Shown here one piece after another: positions 1 through 9,041 of a stretch of DNA of 64,000 nt. The DNA lies in the NCBI RefSeq assembly GCF_020873895.1, contig NZ_JAHWGT010000033.1:17595-81594 (forward strand). Reading direction: 5' to 3'. Numbering within the stretch: position 1 is the first letter of the stretch; each line of letters opens with the position of its first letter. The notes beneath the pieces are model-generated. The model was not told the DNA's origin. It was given only the letters and a program-made list of their open reading frames with translations, and made no database searches. The translations under genes were made by a program, and so were the position numbers. Source of the DNA: Streptomyces sp. DH12. GTDB taxonomy: Bacteria > Actinomycetota > Actinomycetes > Streptomycetales > Streptomycetaceae.

Positions 1-1
1 C

Positions 2-547
2 AAGGTCGGCGCGATCCGGTACGCCCGCGAGAACCGCGTGCCGCTGCTCGGCCTCTGCCTCGGCCTGCAGTGCATCGTCATCGAGGCCGCGCGCAACCTC
101 GCCGGCATCACCGACGCCAACTCCACGGAGTTCGACGCAGCGACCTCCCACCCCGTCATCTCGACGATGGAGGAGCAGCTGGCGTACGTCGAGGGCGCCG
201 GCGACCTCGGCGGCACCATGCGCCTGGGCCTGTACCCGGCGAAGCTCGCCGAGGGCTCCGTCGTCCGCGAGGCCTACGGCGACCAGCCGTACGTCGACGA
301 GCGCCACCGCCACCGCTACGAGGTGAACAACGCCTACCGCGCGGAGCTGGAGAAGAAGGCCGGCATCGTCTTCTCCGGCACCTCCCCGGACAACAAGCTC
401 GTCGAGTACGTCGAGTACCCGCGCGAGGTGCACCCCTACCTCGTCGCCACGCAGGCCCACCCCGAGCTGCGGTCCCGCCCGACGCGGCCGCACCCGCTCT
501 TCGCGGGCCTGGTGAAGGCGGCCGTGGAGCGCAAGACGGGCAAGTGA
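2..547 (+). CDS. pyrG: CTP synthase, C-terminal part (partial at window edge)
   Basis: Makes CTP from UTP, ATP and glutamine in the cytosol. Only the class I glutamine amidotransferase half is present; the synthetase domain lies left of the window. The nucleophile Cys sits in GLCLGLQ (about 44-64). The His-Glu pair of the triad is in the QAHPEL segment (about 451-468), followed by the family's usual C-terminal [13 protein letters not shown]. The frame is open from base 2. The next gene is a NUDIX hydrolase, the same neighbour pyrG has in mycobacteria. Confidence 0.96.
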   Translation, partial: KVGAIRYARENRVPLLGLCLGLQCIVIEAARNLAGITDANSTEFDAATSHPVISTMEEQLAYVEGAGDLGGTMRLGLYPAKLAEGSVVREAYGDQPYVDERHRHRYEVNNAYRAELEKKAGIVFSGTSPDNKLVEYVEYPREVHPYLVATQAHPELRSRPTRPHPLFAGLVKAAVERKTGK

Positions 548-565
548 CGCGCTAGCGATAGGTTG

Positions 566-605
566 ACCGGGGTACGGGCCTGATCAGGGCACGTGCCCCG
601 GTTTT
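566..605 (+). terminator. candidate intrinsic terminator after pyrG
   Basis: The arms ACCGGGG (566-572) and CCCCGGT (596-602) pair and run into TTTT (602-605). A small GGGC-ACGT-GCCC hairpin lies inside the loop. A T-run is rare in this GC-rich sequence, which supports the call. The 7-bp stem and long loop keep it uncertain. Confidence 0.5.
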
Positions 606-639
606 CTGTGTACGCCGTGTACGAGGGAGGACGTCTTCC

Positions 640-1266
640 ATGACGATCAAGGACACGCCCGAGGAGTGGCGGGTCACCGCGACCTCGACCCCCTTCCGGG
701 GCAACAAGACCAGTGTCCGCACCGACGACGTGGTCATGCCGGACGGCACGGTCGTGGGCCGGGACTACCAGGTCCACCCCGGTTCGGTCGCCGTCCTCGC
801 CCTCGACGACGAGGACCGCGTCCTCGTGCTGCGCCAGTACCGCCACCCCGTCCGCCACAAGCTCTGGGAGATCCCGGCCGGCCTGCTGGACGTGCCGGGC
901 GAGAACCCCCTGCACGCCGCCCAGCGCGAGCTGTACGAGGAGGCCCACGTCAAGGCGGAGGAGTGGCACGTCCTCACCGACGTCTACACCACGCCGGGCG
1001 GCTGCGACGAGGCGGTTCGGATCTTCCTCGCCCGCGGGCTGTCCGAGGCGGAGGGCGACCGGTTCCAGGTCGCCGAGGAGGAGGCCGACATGGAGCTGGC
1101 CCGCGTACCGCTGGACGAACTCGCGCGCGGGGTCCTCGCGGGCGACCTTCACAACAACTGCCTCGTGGTCGGTGTCCTGTCGGTCCTGGCCGCCCGTGCG
1201 GGTGACGGCTTCGACGCGCTGCGGCCCGCGGAGGCGCCGTGGCCGGCCCGTCCCTTCCCCGCGTGA
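640..1266 (+). CDS. NUDIX hydrolase, ADP-ribose pyrophosphatase type
   Basis: Predicted to cleave ADP-ribose to AMP and ribose 5-phosphate. The 208-residue chain has the NUDIX box at about residues 83-110: a GLLDVPGEN lead-in, then RELYEEAHV. The Gly normally following EE-x is His here. The lead-in resembles what I recall of the mycobacterial pyrG-linked ADPRase. The ATG is preceded by GGGAGG at 625-630 with 9 nt spacing. It lies downstream of pyrG behind a possible terminator and may have its own promoter. NUDIX membership is firm; the substrate is inferred. Confidence 0.9.
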   Translation: MTIKDTPEEWRVTATSTPFRGNKTSVRTDDVVMPDGTVVGRDYQVHPGSVAVLALDDEDRVLVLRQYRHPVRHKLWEIPAGLLDVPGENPLHAAQRELYEEAHVKAEEWHVLTDVYTTPGGCDEAVRIFLARGLSEAEGDRFQVAEEEADMELARVPLDELARGVLAGDLHNNCLVVGVLSVLAARAGDGFDALRPAEAPWPARPFPA

Positions 1267-1417
1267 CGCGGCATCAGTGTGACGATCAGCTGATCCGATC
1301 GGGCGATGTACGGGCCCTGCCCGGCACCCCGGGCCCCCGGCGCTGAACTACGCTCGGAGCACCCGCTCGGGGACCCGGCGGGACCAGCTCGTGCGCAGGC
1401 GGACGGGAGCGTGACCC

Positions 1418-4400
1418 GTGACGGATCAGGCGGTGAACATCGGCGGAGCCGAGCGGCCCGGGAAGGCCGGCGCCACGCCGGCGGACGCCCGACGCCGCGC
1501 CCTCCCCGGCACACCGCACGACCCCGCACCCACGACCGCGCCCACCCCCGCCACCGCCCCTGCCGCCTCCGCCGAAGCCCGGTCGCGGGCCGGTGCCGGG
1601 AGCCCGTCCGGGCCGCCCGGGACCGGCGGAGAGGCCCCGCCCACCGGGCGGGACGCCTCCCCGGAGCCCGCCGGGCAGCACGGGCCCACGGGCCCCACGG
1701 GCCCTGACACCGCCCGCACGGAGCCCGCTCGCACGGAGCCCGCTCGCACGCAGCCGGGGCGCGCCGGGGCCGGGCGGAACAGGGCGCACGACCACGGTCA
1801 CGACAGCGGGCTCCCCGCGAGGAGCGTTCCCGGCACCGGACGCGCCGAGCCCGGGCTCCCCGAGGCCGGCGGCGCCCCGTCGGGCCGTGCCGGGGCCGAC
1901 CGCCCCGTACCGGGCCCTCACGGGTCCGGCCCCACCCAGCCGGACCGCCCTCAGCCGGAGCGTCCGCAGCCGGAAAGCCGTCAGTCGGACAGCCCCCGCA
2001 CGGACAGCCCCCGCACGGACAGCCCCCGCACGGACAGCCCCCGCACGGACAGCCCCCAGTCGGACAGCCCCCAGTCGGACAGTCCCCAGTCGGACCGCCC
2101 CCAGTCGGACCGCCCCCGTACCGACCACGGCCACCCGCAGGCGGACCGCGCCGAGCGGGAAGGCCCCGGCGGCGGGCTTTCCGAGGCCAGCCACCCCGGT
2201 GCCGGCCGCTCCGAGCCTGCTCCTCCCGAGGCCGGCTGCCCGGCGGCGGGCCGGCCCGGGGTCGGGCGTACCGAGGCGGCGGGCCGGCCCGGGGTCGGGC
2301 GTACCGAGGCGGGGCGCTCCGGTGGGGCGCGCCCCGGAGCGGGCCGTCCCGGTGTCGCCGGGCGTCCCGAGGCGGGTGGTCCCGGGGTCGAGGCGGGGCG
2401 GTCCGGCGGCGGGGCGGCTTCGGCGCGCTTCCTCGGGCGGGAGCGGGAGATGAAGGCGCTGCGGGCGGACATCTCGCGCGCGGGCCTGGACACGCTGGCC
2501 GGGCGCAAGGCCCCCCGCGCCCGGGTCCTGCTCATCGCGGGCCGCCCCGGCTCCGGCCGTACGGCGCTCGCCGAGGAGCTGGTGCGGGACCTCGCGCGCG
2601 GCTACCCCGACGGCGTCCTGCGGGCGCGGCTGAGCGAGCCGGGCGGGGAGCCCGTCCCCGTGGAGCGCGTCGCCCGCGGCCTGCTGGAGGACCTGGGCGT
2701 CACCGCGCCCGCCGGGGCCGACGAGGACGAGGTCGGCGACCTGCTGCGGGCGTCCCTGCGGGAGCGGCGCGCCCTGCTCCTGCTGGACGACGCGGCCGAC
2801 GCCGAGCAGGTCGACGCGCTGCTGCCGGAGAACCCCCGCTGCCTGGTCGTCGCCGTCGCCGGGGGCCCCCTCACCGGCATCCCGGACGTCCGCCCCTGCA
2901 CCGTGGGCGGCCTGGACGTGAAGACCGCCGTCGAACTGATCGACGGATACGCGGGCCCCGTCCGCATCACCGTCGACCCGCAGGCCGCCGAGACGCTCAC
3001 CGAGCTGTGCGCCGGCCAGCCCGCCGCCCTGGTCCTCGCCGGCGGCTGGCTCGCCGCGCACCCCGGCGCCTCCGTCGCGGACCTCGCCAAGCGGCTGCGG
3101 TCCGTCCCGGACGACGACGGCCGGCCGGCGGCCCTGCGCCCCCTCGCCCGCGCCTTCCACCTCGCCTACGAGGCGCTGCCCGCGTCCGGAGGGCGCAGCC
3201 TGCGGCTGCTCGCCCTGGCGCCGCTCGGGCTGGCCGACGCGCAGACCCTGTCGGCGCTGGCCGGGTGCTCCGTGTCGGGCGCCGCGTCGCTGCTGGAGGG
3301 CTTCGCGGCGCGCGGCCTGGTACGGCGGGCGGCCGACGGGCAGTACGAGCTGCCCGGCTGCCTGGCGCCGTTCCTGCGGGAGCGGCTCGACGCGGAGGAC
3401 CGGCCCGCCGAGGTGCAGCTGGCCCGCGCGCGGATGCTGGAGCGGACGGTGCGGCTCCTCCACTCCTGCCGGGCGGTCACCGAGCCGGAGGGGTCGCCCG
3501 CCCGCCGACGCCTCGCCGGGCTGCCCCGCGCGCTGCGCTTCCCCCACCGCGCGGCCGCCGCCGAGTGGCTGGCCATGCGCGAACCCGTCCTGCTGGCCTC
3601 CGCGCGCCTCGCCGTCGCCGACGGGGAGCTGGACACCCTGGCGAGGCGGTTGATCGCCGCCCTGGTGCGGGCCTTCGCCGCCCACCGGGGCAGCGAGGAG
3701 GCGGCGCCGCAGCTGTACGGCCTGCACCAGCTGGTCCTCGGGGTGGCCGAGCGGCGGGGCCTGCACCGCGAGCGCGCCGCCGCCCTGCTGAACCTCGCCG
3801 ACCTGGACGCCGGCACGGGCCGCACCCGGGAGGCGCTGGTCCGCTACCGGGAGGCGCTGGACGCCGGCCGGCTGGCCAACGACCCGTACGCGACCGGCCG
3901 CGCCATGGAATCCGTAGGCGGCGCCCACCAGGAGCTCGGCGACTGGCAGCGGGCCGCCGACTGGTACGGGCGGGCCCTCGCCCAGCGGCTCGCCCGCGAC
4001 GAGCGGGCCGACCAGGCGCGGCTGTACGGCAGGCTCGGCGCCGTCCACACGTACGCCGGCCGCTACGGCGAGGCGCTGCGCAACTGGCGTGCGGCGGCGG
4101 CCGGTTACCGGCGGCTGGGCGATGTCCCGGGCCACGCCCGGGCGTTGAGCGAGGCGGCCAGGGTGCAGGAGTACGCGGGCCGGCCCCAGGAGTCCCTGCG
4201 CACCTGCGAGGAGGCCGTCGAGTGGGCGCGCCGCGCCGGCGACCTACGGCTCCACGCGGCACTGCGGCTGCGCCTGGCCGACACCCTCGACCGGCTCGGC
4301 GACCCGGCCGCGGCCCGGCTGCACCGCGCGGCGGCCGAGCGGCTCCTCGGCCCCGGCGGACTGCCCGCCCAGACGGGCCGCGCAGGTCAGGGCCGTCCTG

Positions 4401-4462
4401 GCAACCCCGGGGAGCCCACACCCCCAGCCTGCGAAATCCGTAGTGGTTCCGAAAAAAATTAA
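1418..4462 (+). CDS. large STAND/NB-ARC-like P-loop protein with TPR tail and repetitive N-terminus
   Basis: 1014 residues. Positions 1 to about 345 are low-complexity Pro/Gly/Arg/Asp/Ser sequence with two tandem repeat blocks, probably disordered. A P-loop ATPase core follows: LGRERE at about 343, a Walker A-like GRPGSGRT at 375-382 and Walker B LLLLDDA near 455. The invariant Walker A Lys is Arg. About 790-985 is a run of TPR-like helices ([31 protein letters not shown]). Family members are signalling or regulatory switches; none of the usual DNA-binding or effector domains is visible. The GTG start at 1418 has GGGAG at 1404-1408. An alternative is a start much further in, near 2400. Confidence 0.8.
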   Translation: MTDQAVNIGGAERPGKAGATPADARRRALPGTPHDPAPTTAPTPATAPAASAEARSRAGAGSPSGPPGTGGEAPPTGRDASPEPAGQHGPTGPTGPDTARTEPARTEPARTQPGRAGAGRNRAHDHGHDSGLPARSVPGTGRAEPGLPEAGGAPSGRAGADRPVPGPHGSGPTQPDRPQPERPQPESRQSDSPRTDSPRTDSPRTDSPRTDSPQSDSPQSDSPQSDRPQSDRPRTDHGHPQADRAEREGPGGGLSEASHPGAGRSEPAPPEAGCPAAGRPGVGRTEAAGRPGVGRTEAGRSGGARPGAGRPGVAGRPEAGGPGVEAGRSGGGAASARFLGREREMKALRADISRAGLDTLAGRKAPRARVLLIAGRPGSGRTALAEELVRDLARGYPDGVLRARLSEPGGEPVPVERVARGLLEDLGVTAPAGADEDEVGDLLRASLRERRALLLLDDAADAEQVDALLPENPRCLVVAVAGGPLTGIPDVRPCTVGGLDVKTAVELIDGYAGPVRITVDPQAAETLTELCAGQPAALVLAGGWLAAHPGASVADLAKRLRSVPDDDGRPAALRPLARAFHLAYEALPASGGRSLRLLALAPLGLADAQTLSALAGCSVSGAASLLEGFAARGLVRRAADGQYELPGCLAPFLRERLDAEDRPAEVQLARARMLERTVRLLHSCRAVTEPEGSPARRRLAGLPRALRFPHRAAAAEWLAMREPVLLASARLAVADGELDTLARRLIAALVRAFAAHRGSEEAAPQLYGLHQLVLGVAERRGLHRERAAALLNLADLDAGTGRTREALVRYREALDAGRLANDPYATGRAMESVGGAHQELGDWQRAADWYGRALAQRLARDERADQARLYGRLGAVHTYAGRYGEALRNWRAAAAGYRRLGDVPGHARALSEAARVQEYAGRPQESLRTCEEAVEWARRAGDLRLHAALRLRLADTLDRLGDPAAARLHRAAAERLLGPGGLPAQTGRAGQGRPGNPGEPTPPACEIRSGSEKN
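1982..2116 (+). repeat. nine tandem 15-bp units inside the P-loop/TPR gene
   Basis: Nine in-frame 15-bp units encode QSDSP, four RTDSP, two QSDSP and two QSDRP. The RTDSP units look identical at DNA level, so recent slippage or unequal exchange is likely. Copy number may vary between strains. Confidence 0.95.
2243..2308 (+). repeat. two tandem 33-bp units in the same gene
   Basis: Two in-frame copies (2243-2275 and 2276-2308) encode [11 protein letters not shown] twice with apparently identical DNA. A third, diverged AGRSGG-type unit follows. Confidence 0.9.
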
Positions 4463-4475
4463 TGCTTTGTAAGGC

Positions 4476-4503
4476 TAGACACGGGGAAGTCCTTCATTAG
4501 ACT
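4476..4503 (+). promoter_or_regulatory. candidate housekeeping promoter of ald
   Basis: TAGACA (4476-4481) and TAGACT (4498-4503) are separated by 16 bp within an unusually AT-rich stretch (about 4440-4510). A transcript from here would have a leader of roughly 105 nt before the ald ATG. Read by eye only. Confidence 0.4.
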
Positions 4504-4616
4504 GGGTCCGCTGCGATTAACCGCGGTGTGCCCCGCTGCGTCCTGGTACGCGCGGGTATGTATCGCTGTAGAGCGCTTCACCCCCAATACCCCTGAGTCA
4601 AGGACCGTGATCGACG

Positions 4617-5732
4617 ATGAAGGTCGGCATCCCCCGCGAGGTCAAGAACAACGAGTTCCGCGTGGCCATCACCCCCGCCGGTGTGCACGAGCTCGTCCGC
4701 AACGGCCATGAGGTCGTCGTCGAGCAGAACGCCGGTGCCGGCTCCTCGATCACGGACGCCGAGTACGTGGCCGCCGGCGCGCGGATCCTCCCCACCGCCG
4801 ACGAGGTCTGGGCCACCGCCGACCTGCTGCTGAAGGTCAAGGAGCCCATCGCCGAGGAGTACCACCGCCTCCGCAAGGACCAGACCCTCTTCACGTACCT
4901 GCACCTCGCCGCGTCCCGCGAGTGCACGGACGCCCTGCTGGAGTCCGGCACCACCGCCATCGCGTACGAGACGGTCGAGCTCGCCAACCGCGCGCTGCCG
5001 CTGCTCGCCCCCATGTCCGAGGTCGCGGGCCGGCTGGCCCCGCAGGTCGGCGCGTACCACCTGATGCGCGCGGCCGGCGGCCGCGGTGTGCTGCCGGGCG
5101 GCGTCCCGGGCGTCACCCCCGCCAAGGCGGTCGTCATCGGCGGCGGCGTCTCCGGCTGGAACGCCACGCAGATCGCCGTCGGCATGGGCTTCGACGTCAC
5201 CCTGCTCGACCGCGACATCAACAAGCTGCGCGAGGCCGACAAGATCTTCGGCACGAAGGTCAAGGCCGTGATGTCGAACTCCTTCGAGCTGGAGAAGGCC
5301 GTCCTCGACGCCGACCTCGTCATCGGCGCCGTCCTCATCCCGGGCGCCAAGGCCCCGAAGCTGGTCACCAACGAGCTGGTGTCCCGGATGAAGCCCGGAA
5401 GTGTCCTTGTCGACATCGCGATCGACCAGGGCGGCTGCTTCGAGGACTCCCGTCCCACCACGCACGCCGAGCCGACCTTCCCGGTGCACGGCTCCGTCTT
5501 CTACTGCGTGGCCAACATGCCGGGCGCGGTGCCCAACACCTCCACCAACGCCCTGACCAACGCCACGCTGCCGTACATCGTCTCCCTCGCCAACAACGGC
5601 TGGGTCGAGGCGCTGCGCCGCGACCCCGCGCTGGCCAGGGGCCTCAACACCCACGAGGGCAAGGTCGTCTACCGCGAGGTCGCCGAGGCGCACGGCCTCG
5701 ACCACGTCGAGATCGACACCCTCCTGGGCTGA
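4617..5732 (+). CDS. ald: alanine dehydrogenase
   Basis: NAD-dependent interconversion of L-alanine and pyruvate plus ammonia in the cytosol. 371 residues is the normal family length. Visible features are the N-terminal MKVGIPREVKNNE signature, the KVKEPI segment near residue 80, the catalytic His region TYLHLAA, the Rossmann motif VIGGGVSG near 175 and the C-terminal HEGKVVYREVAEAH. The ATG has AAGGA at 4600-4604, 12 nt upstream. It is monocistronic, with a strong hairpin downstream. Confidence 0.97.
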   Translation: MKVGIPREVKNNEFRVAITPAGVHELVRNGHEVVVEQNAGAGSSITDAEYVAAGARILPTADEVWATADLLLKVKEPIAEEYHRLRKDQTLFTYLHLAASRECTDALLESGTTAIAYETVELANRALPLLAPMSEVAGRLAPQVGAYHLMRAAGGRGVLPGGVPGVTPAKAVVIGGGVSGWNATQIAVGMGFDVTLLDRDINKLREADKIFGTKVKAVMSNSFELEKAVLDADLVIGAVLIPGAKAPKLVTNELVSRMKPGSVLVDIAIDQGGCFEDSRPTTHAEPTFPVHGSVFYCVANMPGAVPNTSTNALTNATLPYIVSLANNGWVEALRRDPALARGLNTHEGKVVYREVAEAHGLDHVEIDTLLG

Positions 5733-5853
5733 CGCCTCCCCGGGCGCGCCCCGCGCCCCTGACCGCCTCCGCCGCCCCGCCCGCCGTCCGCCCCCGCGCG
5801 TGACGGCGGCCGGGCGCGCGGTCGGGTCAACGGAGGTCGTCAACCTCACGCAA

Positions 5854-5886
5854 CCGGCCGGACCTCGCCCGACGAGGTCCGGCCGG
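5854..5886 (+). terminator. strong hairpin terminator between ald and the parA-like gene
   Basis: A perfect 14-bp GC-rich stem (5854-5867 with 5873-5886) closes a 5-nt loop. There is no T-tract, as is usual for streptomycete terminators. Confidence 0.8.
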
Positions 5887-6044
5887 ACGTGTGTCCGCTC
5901 GCACGCACGAGCCGGTGCAACTCGCCTCGAACGTAACCCTTGAACCGATTCGCGCCCCCGCGAAACGCGCGGATCGGGGGTCGCGCGCCCTTGACAGGAG
6001 GGGGTTCGCCCGCCGACACATCCCGCCGCGTCCGGCCGATTGTG

Positions 6045-6072
6045 TTGCTGCGGAGCGGTGACACGCCATAGA
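6045..6072 (+). promoter_or_regulatory. candidate promoter of the parA-like operon
   Basis: TTGCTG (6045-6050) and CATAGA (6067-6072) have a 16-bp spacer, about 78 bp before the GTG start. A weak match, read by eye. Confidence 0.35.
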
Positions 6073-6149
6073 GTCGCCAACCGTCGGCATGGTGCCACGC
6101 TGACCTATCGATAAGTTTCCTGGTCACGTCCAAGGAGGTAAGACGACTT

Positions 6150-7322
6150 GTGAATGAGTCGACATTTACTCCCGGGGCCGCTCAACCAGGGACGCCCACG
6201 GCGGCCCACGGCGGCCCGCCGCCCGGGTTCGAGGCCGTCGGCTCCGTCGCTGTCCGAACCTTCGCGACGCACCAGCACATGACGACACCCCACACGATGA
6301 AGATGATGGACGGCCAACACGTGAACGCCATGGCCGGCAACGAGAGTGGCCGAGAGTCCACCCACTTCGCCGCCTACGACGAGCTGCCCGAGGGGCACTT
6401 CTACGACCCCGACGCCGAGTACGAGCCGGATCCGGAGTACGCGGCCACCCTCGCGCCCGACGCCGCCCGGCAGCGCCGCGAGCGGATCGGCCCGACCGGA
6501 CGGCCCCTGCCGTACTTCCCGATCCCGGGCCCGCTCACCGAGCACGGCCCCGCGACGATCATCGCGATGTGCAACCAGAAGGGCGGCGTGGGGAAGACCA
6601 CGTCGACCATCAACCTGGGCGCCGCGCTGGCGGAGTACGGACGGCGGGTGCTGCTCGTCGACTTCGACCCGCAGGGCGCGCTCTCGGTCGGCCTCGGGGT
6701 CAACCCGATGGAGCTCGACCTGACGGTCTACAACCTGCTCATGGAGCGGGGCATGTCGGCGGACGAGGTGCTCCTCAAGACCGCCGTGCCCAACATGGAC
6801 CTGCTGCCGAGCAACATCGACCTCTCGGCCGCCGAGGTGCAGCTGGTCAGCGAGGTCGCGCGCGAGTCCACGCTCCAGCGGGCCCTGAAGCCGCTGCTCC
6901 AGGACTACGACTACATCGTGATCGACTGTCAGCCCTCGCTCGGCCTGCTCACGGTCAACGCGCTGACGGCGGCTCACAAGGTGATAGTGCCGCTCGAGTG
7001 CGAGTTCTTCGCGCTGCGCGGCGTCGCGCTGCTGACCGAGACCATCGAGAAGGTCCAGGAGCGCCTCAACCCGGAGTTGGAGCTCGACGGCATCCTCGCC
7101 ACCATGTACGACTCCCGGACGGTGCACAGCCGCGAGGTGCTCGCCCGGGTGGTGGAGGCCTTCGACGACCACGTCTACCACACCGTCATCGGCCGTACCG
7201 TGCGCTTCCCGGAGACCACGGTCGCGGGCGAGCCGATCACCACGTACGCCTCGAACTCGGTCGGCGCGGCCGCCTACCGCCAGCTCGCCAGGGAGGTGCT
7301 CGCCCGGTGTCACGCCGAGTGA
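6150..7322 (+). CDS. ParA/Soj-family ATPase with long N-terminal extension
   Basis: P-loop ATPase of the ParA/MinD group, which organises cargo on the nucleoid. About 130 N-terminal residues are poorly conserved and acidic. The ATPase domain then has the deviant Walker A KGGVGKTT (near 148), VDFDPQG, the IDCQPSLG segment and the family's C-terminal AREVLARC. 390 residues is long for the family. GTG start; AAGGAGGT lies 10 nt upstream. This is not the oriC-linked ParA of parAB. In actinobacteria this copy heads the scpA-scpB-rluB operon, which suggests a role near SMC loading or an unidentified cargo. Confidence 0.9.
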   Translation: MNESTFTPGAAQPGTPTAAHGGPPPGFEAVGSVAVRTFATHQHMTTPHTMKMMDGQHVNAMAGNESGRESTHFAAYDELPEGHFYDPDAEYEPDPEYAATLAPDAARQRRERIGPTGRPLPYFPIPGPLTEHGPATIIAMCNQKGGVGKTTSTINLGAALAEYGRRVLLVDFDPQGALSVGLGVNPMELDLTVYNLLMERGMSADEVLLKTAVPNMDLLPSNIDLSAAEVQLVSEVARESTLQRALKPLLQDYDYIVIDCQPSLGLLTVNALTAAHKVIVPLECEFFALRGVALLTETIEKVQERLNPELELDGILATMYDSRTVHSREVLARVVEAFDDHVYHTVIGRTVRFPETTVAGEPITTYASNSVGAAAYRQLAREVLARCHAE

Positions 7323-7837
7323 GTCTTCCCGGTGCCGACGAGCTGTTCCGTACGACCGGGGGCATGGCGCTGCAGGCGTCGACCCCCCGACGCCAGACCC
7401 CGGGCGAGCCCCGGGTGCCCGGTCAGGCCGGAGAGCAGACCCCGCCCTCCGGGGAGCACGCCGCGACGGCGGCGGGCGAGCCCGAGCCCGACCGGCCGCC
7501 GCGCGCCCGCGCGTCGGCGGACGAGCCGGAGACCGGCGGGGCCGCCGGAGCCGCGGCCCAGACGGCGAAGGGCGCCGCCGCGCCGGCCGCCCGGCGCGGG
7601 CGCCGCTCCCCGAGCCGCCGGCCGAGCGGGCGGGAGCGCCACGACGAGAAGATCACCGTCTATGTCTCCGCCGAGGAGCTGATGGACCTGGAGCACGCGC
7701 GCCTGGTCCTGCGCGGCGAGCACGGGCTGGCCGTGGACCGCGGGCGCATCGTCCGCGAGGCCGTCGCGGTCGTCCTGGCGGACCTGGAGTCCCGGGGGGA
7801 CGCGAGCATCCTGGTACGCCGCCTGCGCGGCCGCTGA
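7307..7837 (+). CDS. putative ribbon-helix-helix-like partner of the ParA-like ATPase
   Basis: 176 residues. The first ~110 are Pro/Ala/Arg-rich and basic, with RRGRRSPSRRPSGR. The rest is a compact module beginning KITVYVSAEELMDLE and containing IVREAVAVVLADLE, the strand-helix-helix pattern of RHH DNA-binding proteins. GTG at 7307 has GGAGG 10 nt upstream and overlaps the ParA-like gene by 16 nt. GTG at 7319 (4-nt overlap) lacks a well-placed ribosome site. By position it could be the DNA- or cargo-binding partner of the ATPase. This is inference; no function is established here. Confidence 0.7.
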   Translation: MSRRVSLPGADELFRTTGGMALQASTPRRQTPGEPRVPGQAGEQTPPSGEHAATAAGEPEPDRPPRARASADEPETGGAAGAAAQTAKGAAAPAARRGRRSPSRRPSGRERHDEKITVYVSAEELMDLEHARLVLRGEHGLAVDRGRIVREAVAVVLADLESRGDASILVRRLRGR

Positions 7838-8024
7838 GCCCCGCCCGCGCGCGTACGGCGCCGTCCGGCGCCCGCGCCGGGTAGCCTACGGGCCGCCGCC
7901 CCCGCTCGCCCCTGGACCACGATGCCGCCGAACGACCCGCCCGACGCGCCCCGCCGGCGCCGCCTCCTCGGCCCCGGCCCGGGCGCGCGGCCCCCGGGCC
8001 CCGGCGACGCCGCGCAGGGCCCCC

Positions 8025-9041
8025 GTGCGGGCGCCCGGGTCCGCGGGCGCGGCAGAGGCCCCCAGGGCCGCTCCGGCCCCGGCCCCCGTCCTGGCCCCGC
8101 CCGCCACCGCCGGTGCCGACCCCACCGCCTCCACCGCCCCCGCGGACGCCGCGGCGCCGGTCACCGCCCCCGCGTCGCCGGTCGCCCCCGCGCCCCCGGC
8201 CCCCGCGGCGCCGGGTGCGGCCCCTCCGGACGCCGTCCCCCCGGACGGCGCCGCCCCGGAGGCGCGTGGGCGGTTCACCGTGCGGCTGGCCAACTTCGAA
8301 GGCCCCTTCGACCTGCTGCTCCAGTTGATCTCCCGGCACCGGCTGGACGTCACCGAGGTCGCCCTGTCGAAGGTCACCGACGAGTTCATGGCGCACATCC
8401 GCGCCATGGGGCCGGACGGGGACCTCGACCAGACCACCGAGTTCCTCGTCGTGGCCGCGACGCTCCTCGACCTCAAGGCCGCCCGGCTGCTGCCCGCCGC
8501 CGAGGTGGAGGACGAGGCCGACCTGGCCCTGCTGGAGGCGCGGGACCTGCTCTTCGCGCGCCTCCTGCAGTACCGCGCGTACAAGCGGGTCGCCGAGATC
8601 TTCAGCGGGCGGCTGGAGAGCGAGGGGCGGCGCCACCCCCGTACCGTCGGACTGGAGCCGCACCACGCGGAGCTGCTGCCGGACGTGGTCATCAGCGTCG
8701 GCGCCGAGCGCTTCGCCGGGCTGGCCGTCAAGGCGATGCAGCCCAGGCCCCGGCCGCAGGTGTACGTCGAGCACGTCCACGCCCCGCTGGTCAGCGTCCG
8801 CGAGCAGGCTCGGGTGGTCGTCGCCCGGCTGCGCGAGCGCGGCGAGATCGGCTTCCGGGAGCTGGCCGAGGACGCCCCGGACACCCTCACCGTCGTCGCC
8901 CGGTTCCTCGCCCTGCTGGAGCTGTACCGGGAGAAGGCCGTCGCCCTGGAGCAGGAGGAGGCGCTCGGGGAGCTGACCGTGCGCTGGACGGGCGGGGACG
9001 GGGCCGCGGTGACCGACGAGTTCGACCAGGAGGAGACGTGA
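8025..9041 (+). CDS. scpA: segregation and condensation protein A
   Basis: Kleisin of the SMC-ScpA-ScpB complex that compacts and segregates the chromosome. Residues 1 to about 82 are Pro/Ala-rich. The conserved N-terminal domain begins FTVRLANFEGPFDLLLQLI, and DQTTEFLVVAATLLDLKAARLL follows in pieces. The C-terminal winged helix (REQARVVVARLRERG, FRELAED, FLALLELYREKAV) is complete. GTG 8025 is the first start codon in this frame and has only a weak AGGG upstream, so the true start is uncertain (see findings). Its stop overlaps the scpB GTG. Confidence 0.93.
   Translation: MRAPGSAGAAEAPRAAPAPAPVLAPPATAGADPTASTAPADAAAPVTAPASPVAPAPPAPAAPGAAPPDAVPPDGAAPEARGRFTVRLANFEGPFDLLLQLISRHRLDVTEVALSKVTDEFMAHIRAMGPDGDLDQTTEFLVVAATLLDLKAARLLPAAEVEDEADLALLEARDLLFARLLQYRAYKRVAEIFSGRLESEGRRHPRTVGLEPHHAELLPDVVISVGAERFAGLAVKAMQPRPRPQVYVEHVHAPLVSVREQARVVVARLRERGEIGFRELAEDAPDTLTVVARFLALLELYREKAVALEQEEALGELTVRWTGGDGAAVTDEFDQEET

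Larger units (their letters stand above)
5733..6149. other. ald to parA-like intergenic region
   Basis: 417 bp without a convincing gene. It holds the hairpin at 5854-5886, an isolated perfect TTGACA at 5991 with no good -10 element, the promoter candidate at 6045-6072 and a near-perfect Shine-Dalgarno AAGGAGGT at 6132-6139. I saw no parS-like palindrome. Confidence 0.7.

Noticed and set aside
1286-4135. A 949-codon open frame on the minus strand opposite the P-loop/TPR gene
   Set aside because: Pro/Gly/Arg/Gln-rich with no domain; typical antisense frame in very GC-rich DNA opposite a clear gene.
4526-4711. Short frame overlapping the ald start
   Set aside because: No ribosome site or homology seen; ald reads in another frame.
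5991-5996. Perfect TTGACA -35 hexamer before the parA-like gene
   Set aside because: No acceptable -10 element at 16-19 bp; not called as a promoter.
7922-9037. Open frame on the plus strand starting ATG 7922 and continuing into scpB
   Set aside because: Beyond about 8030 it is an Arg/Gly-rich shadow of scpA. Only its first ~35 codons may be real scpA N-terminus (listed as a finding).
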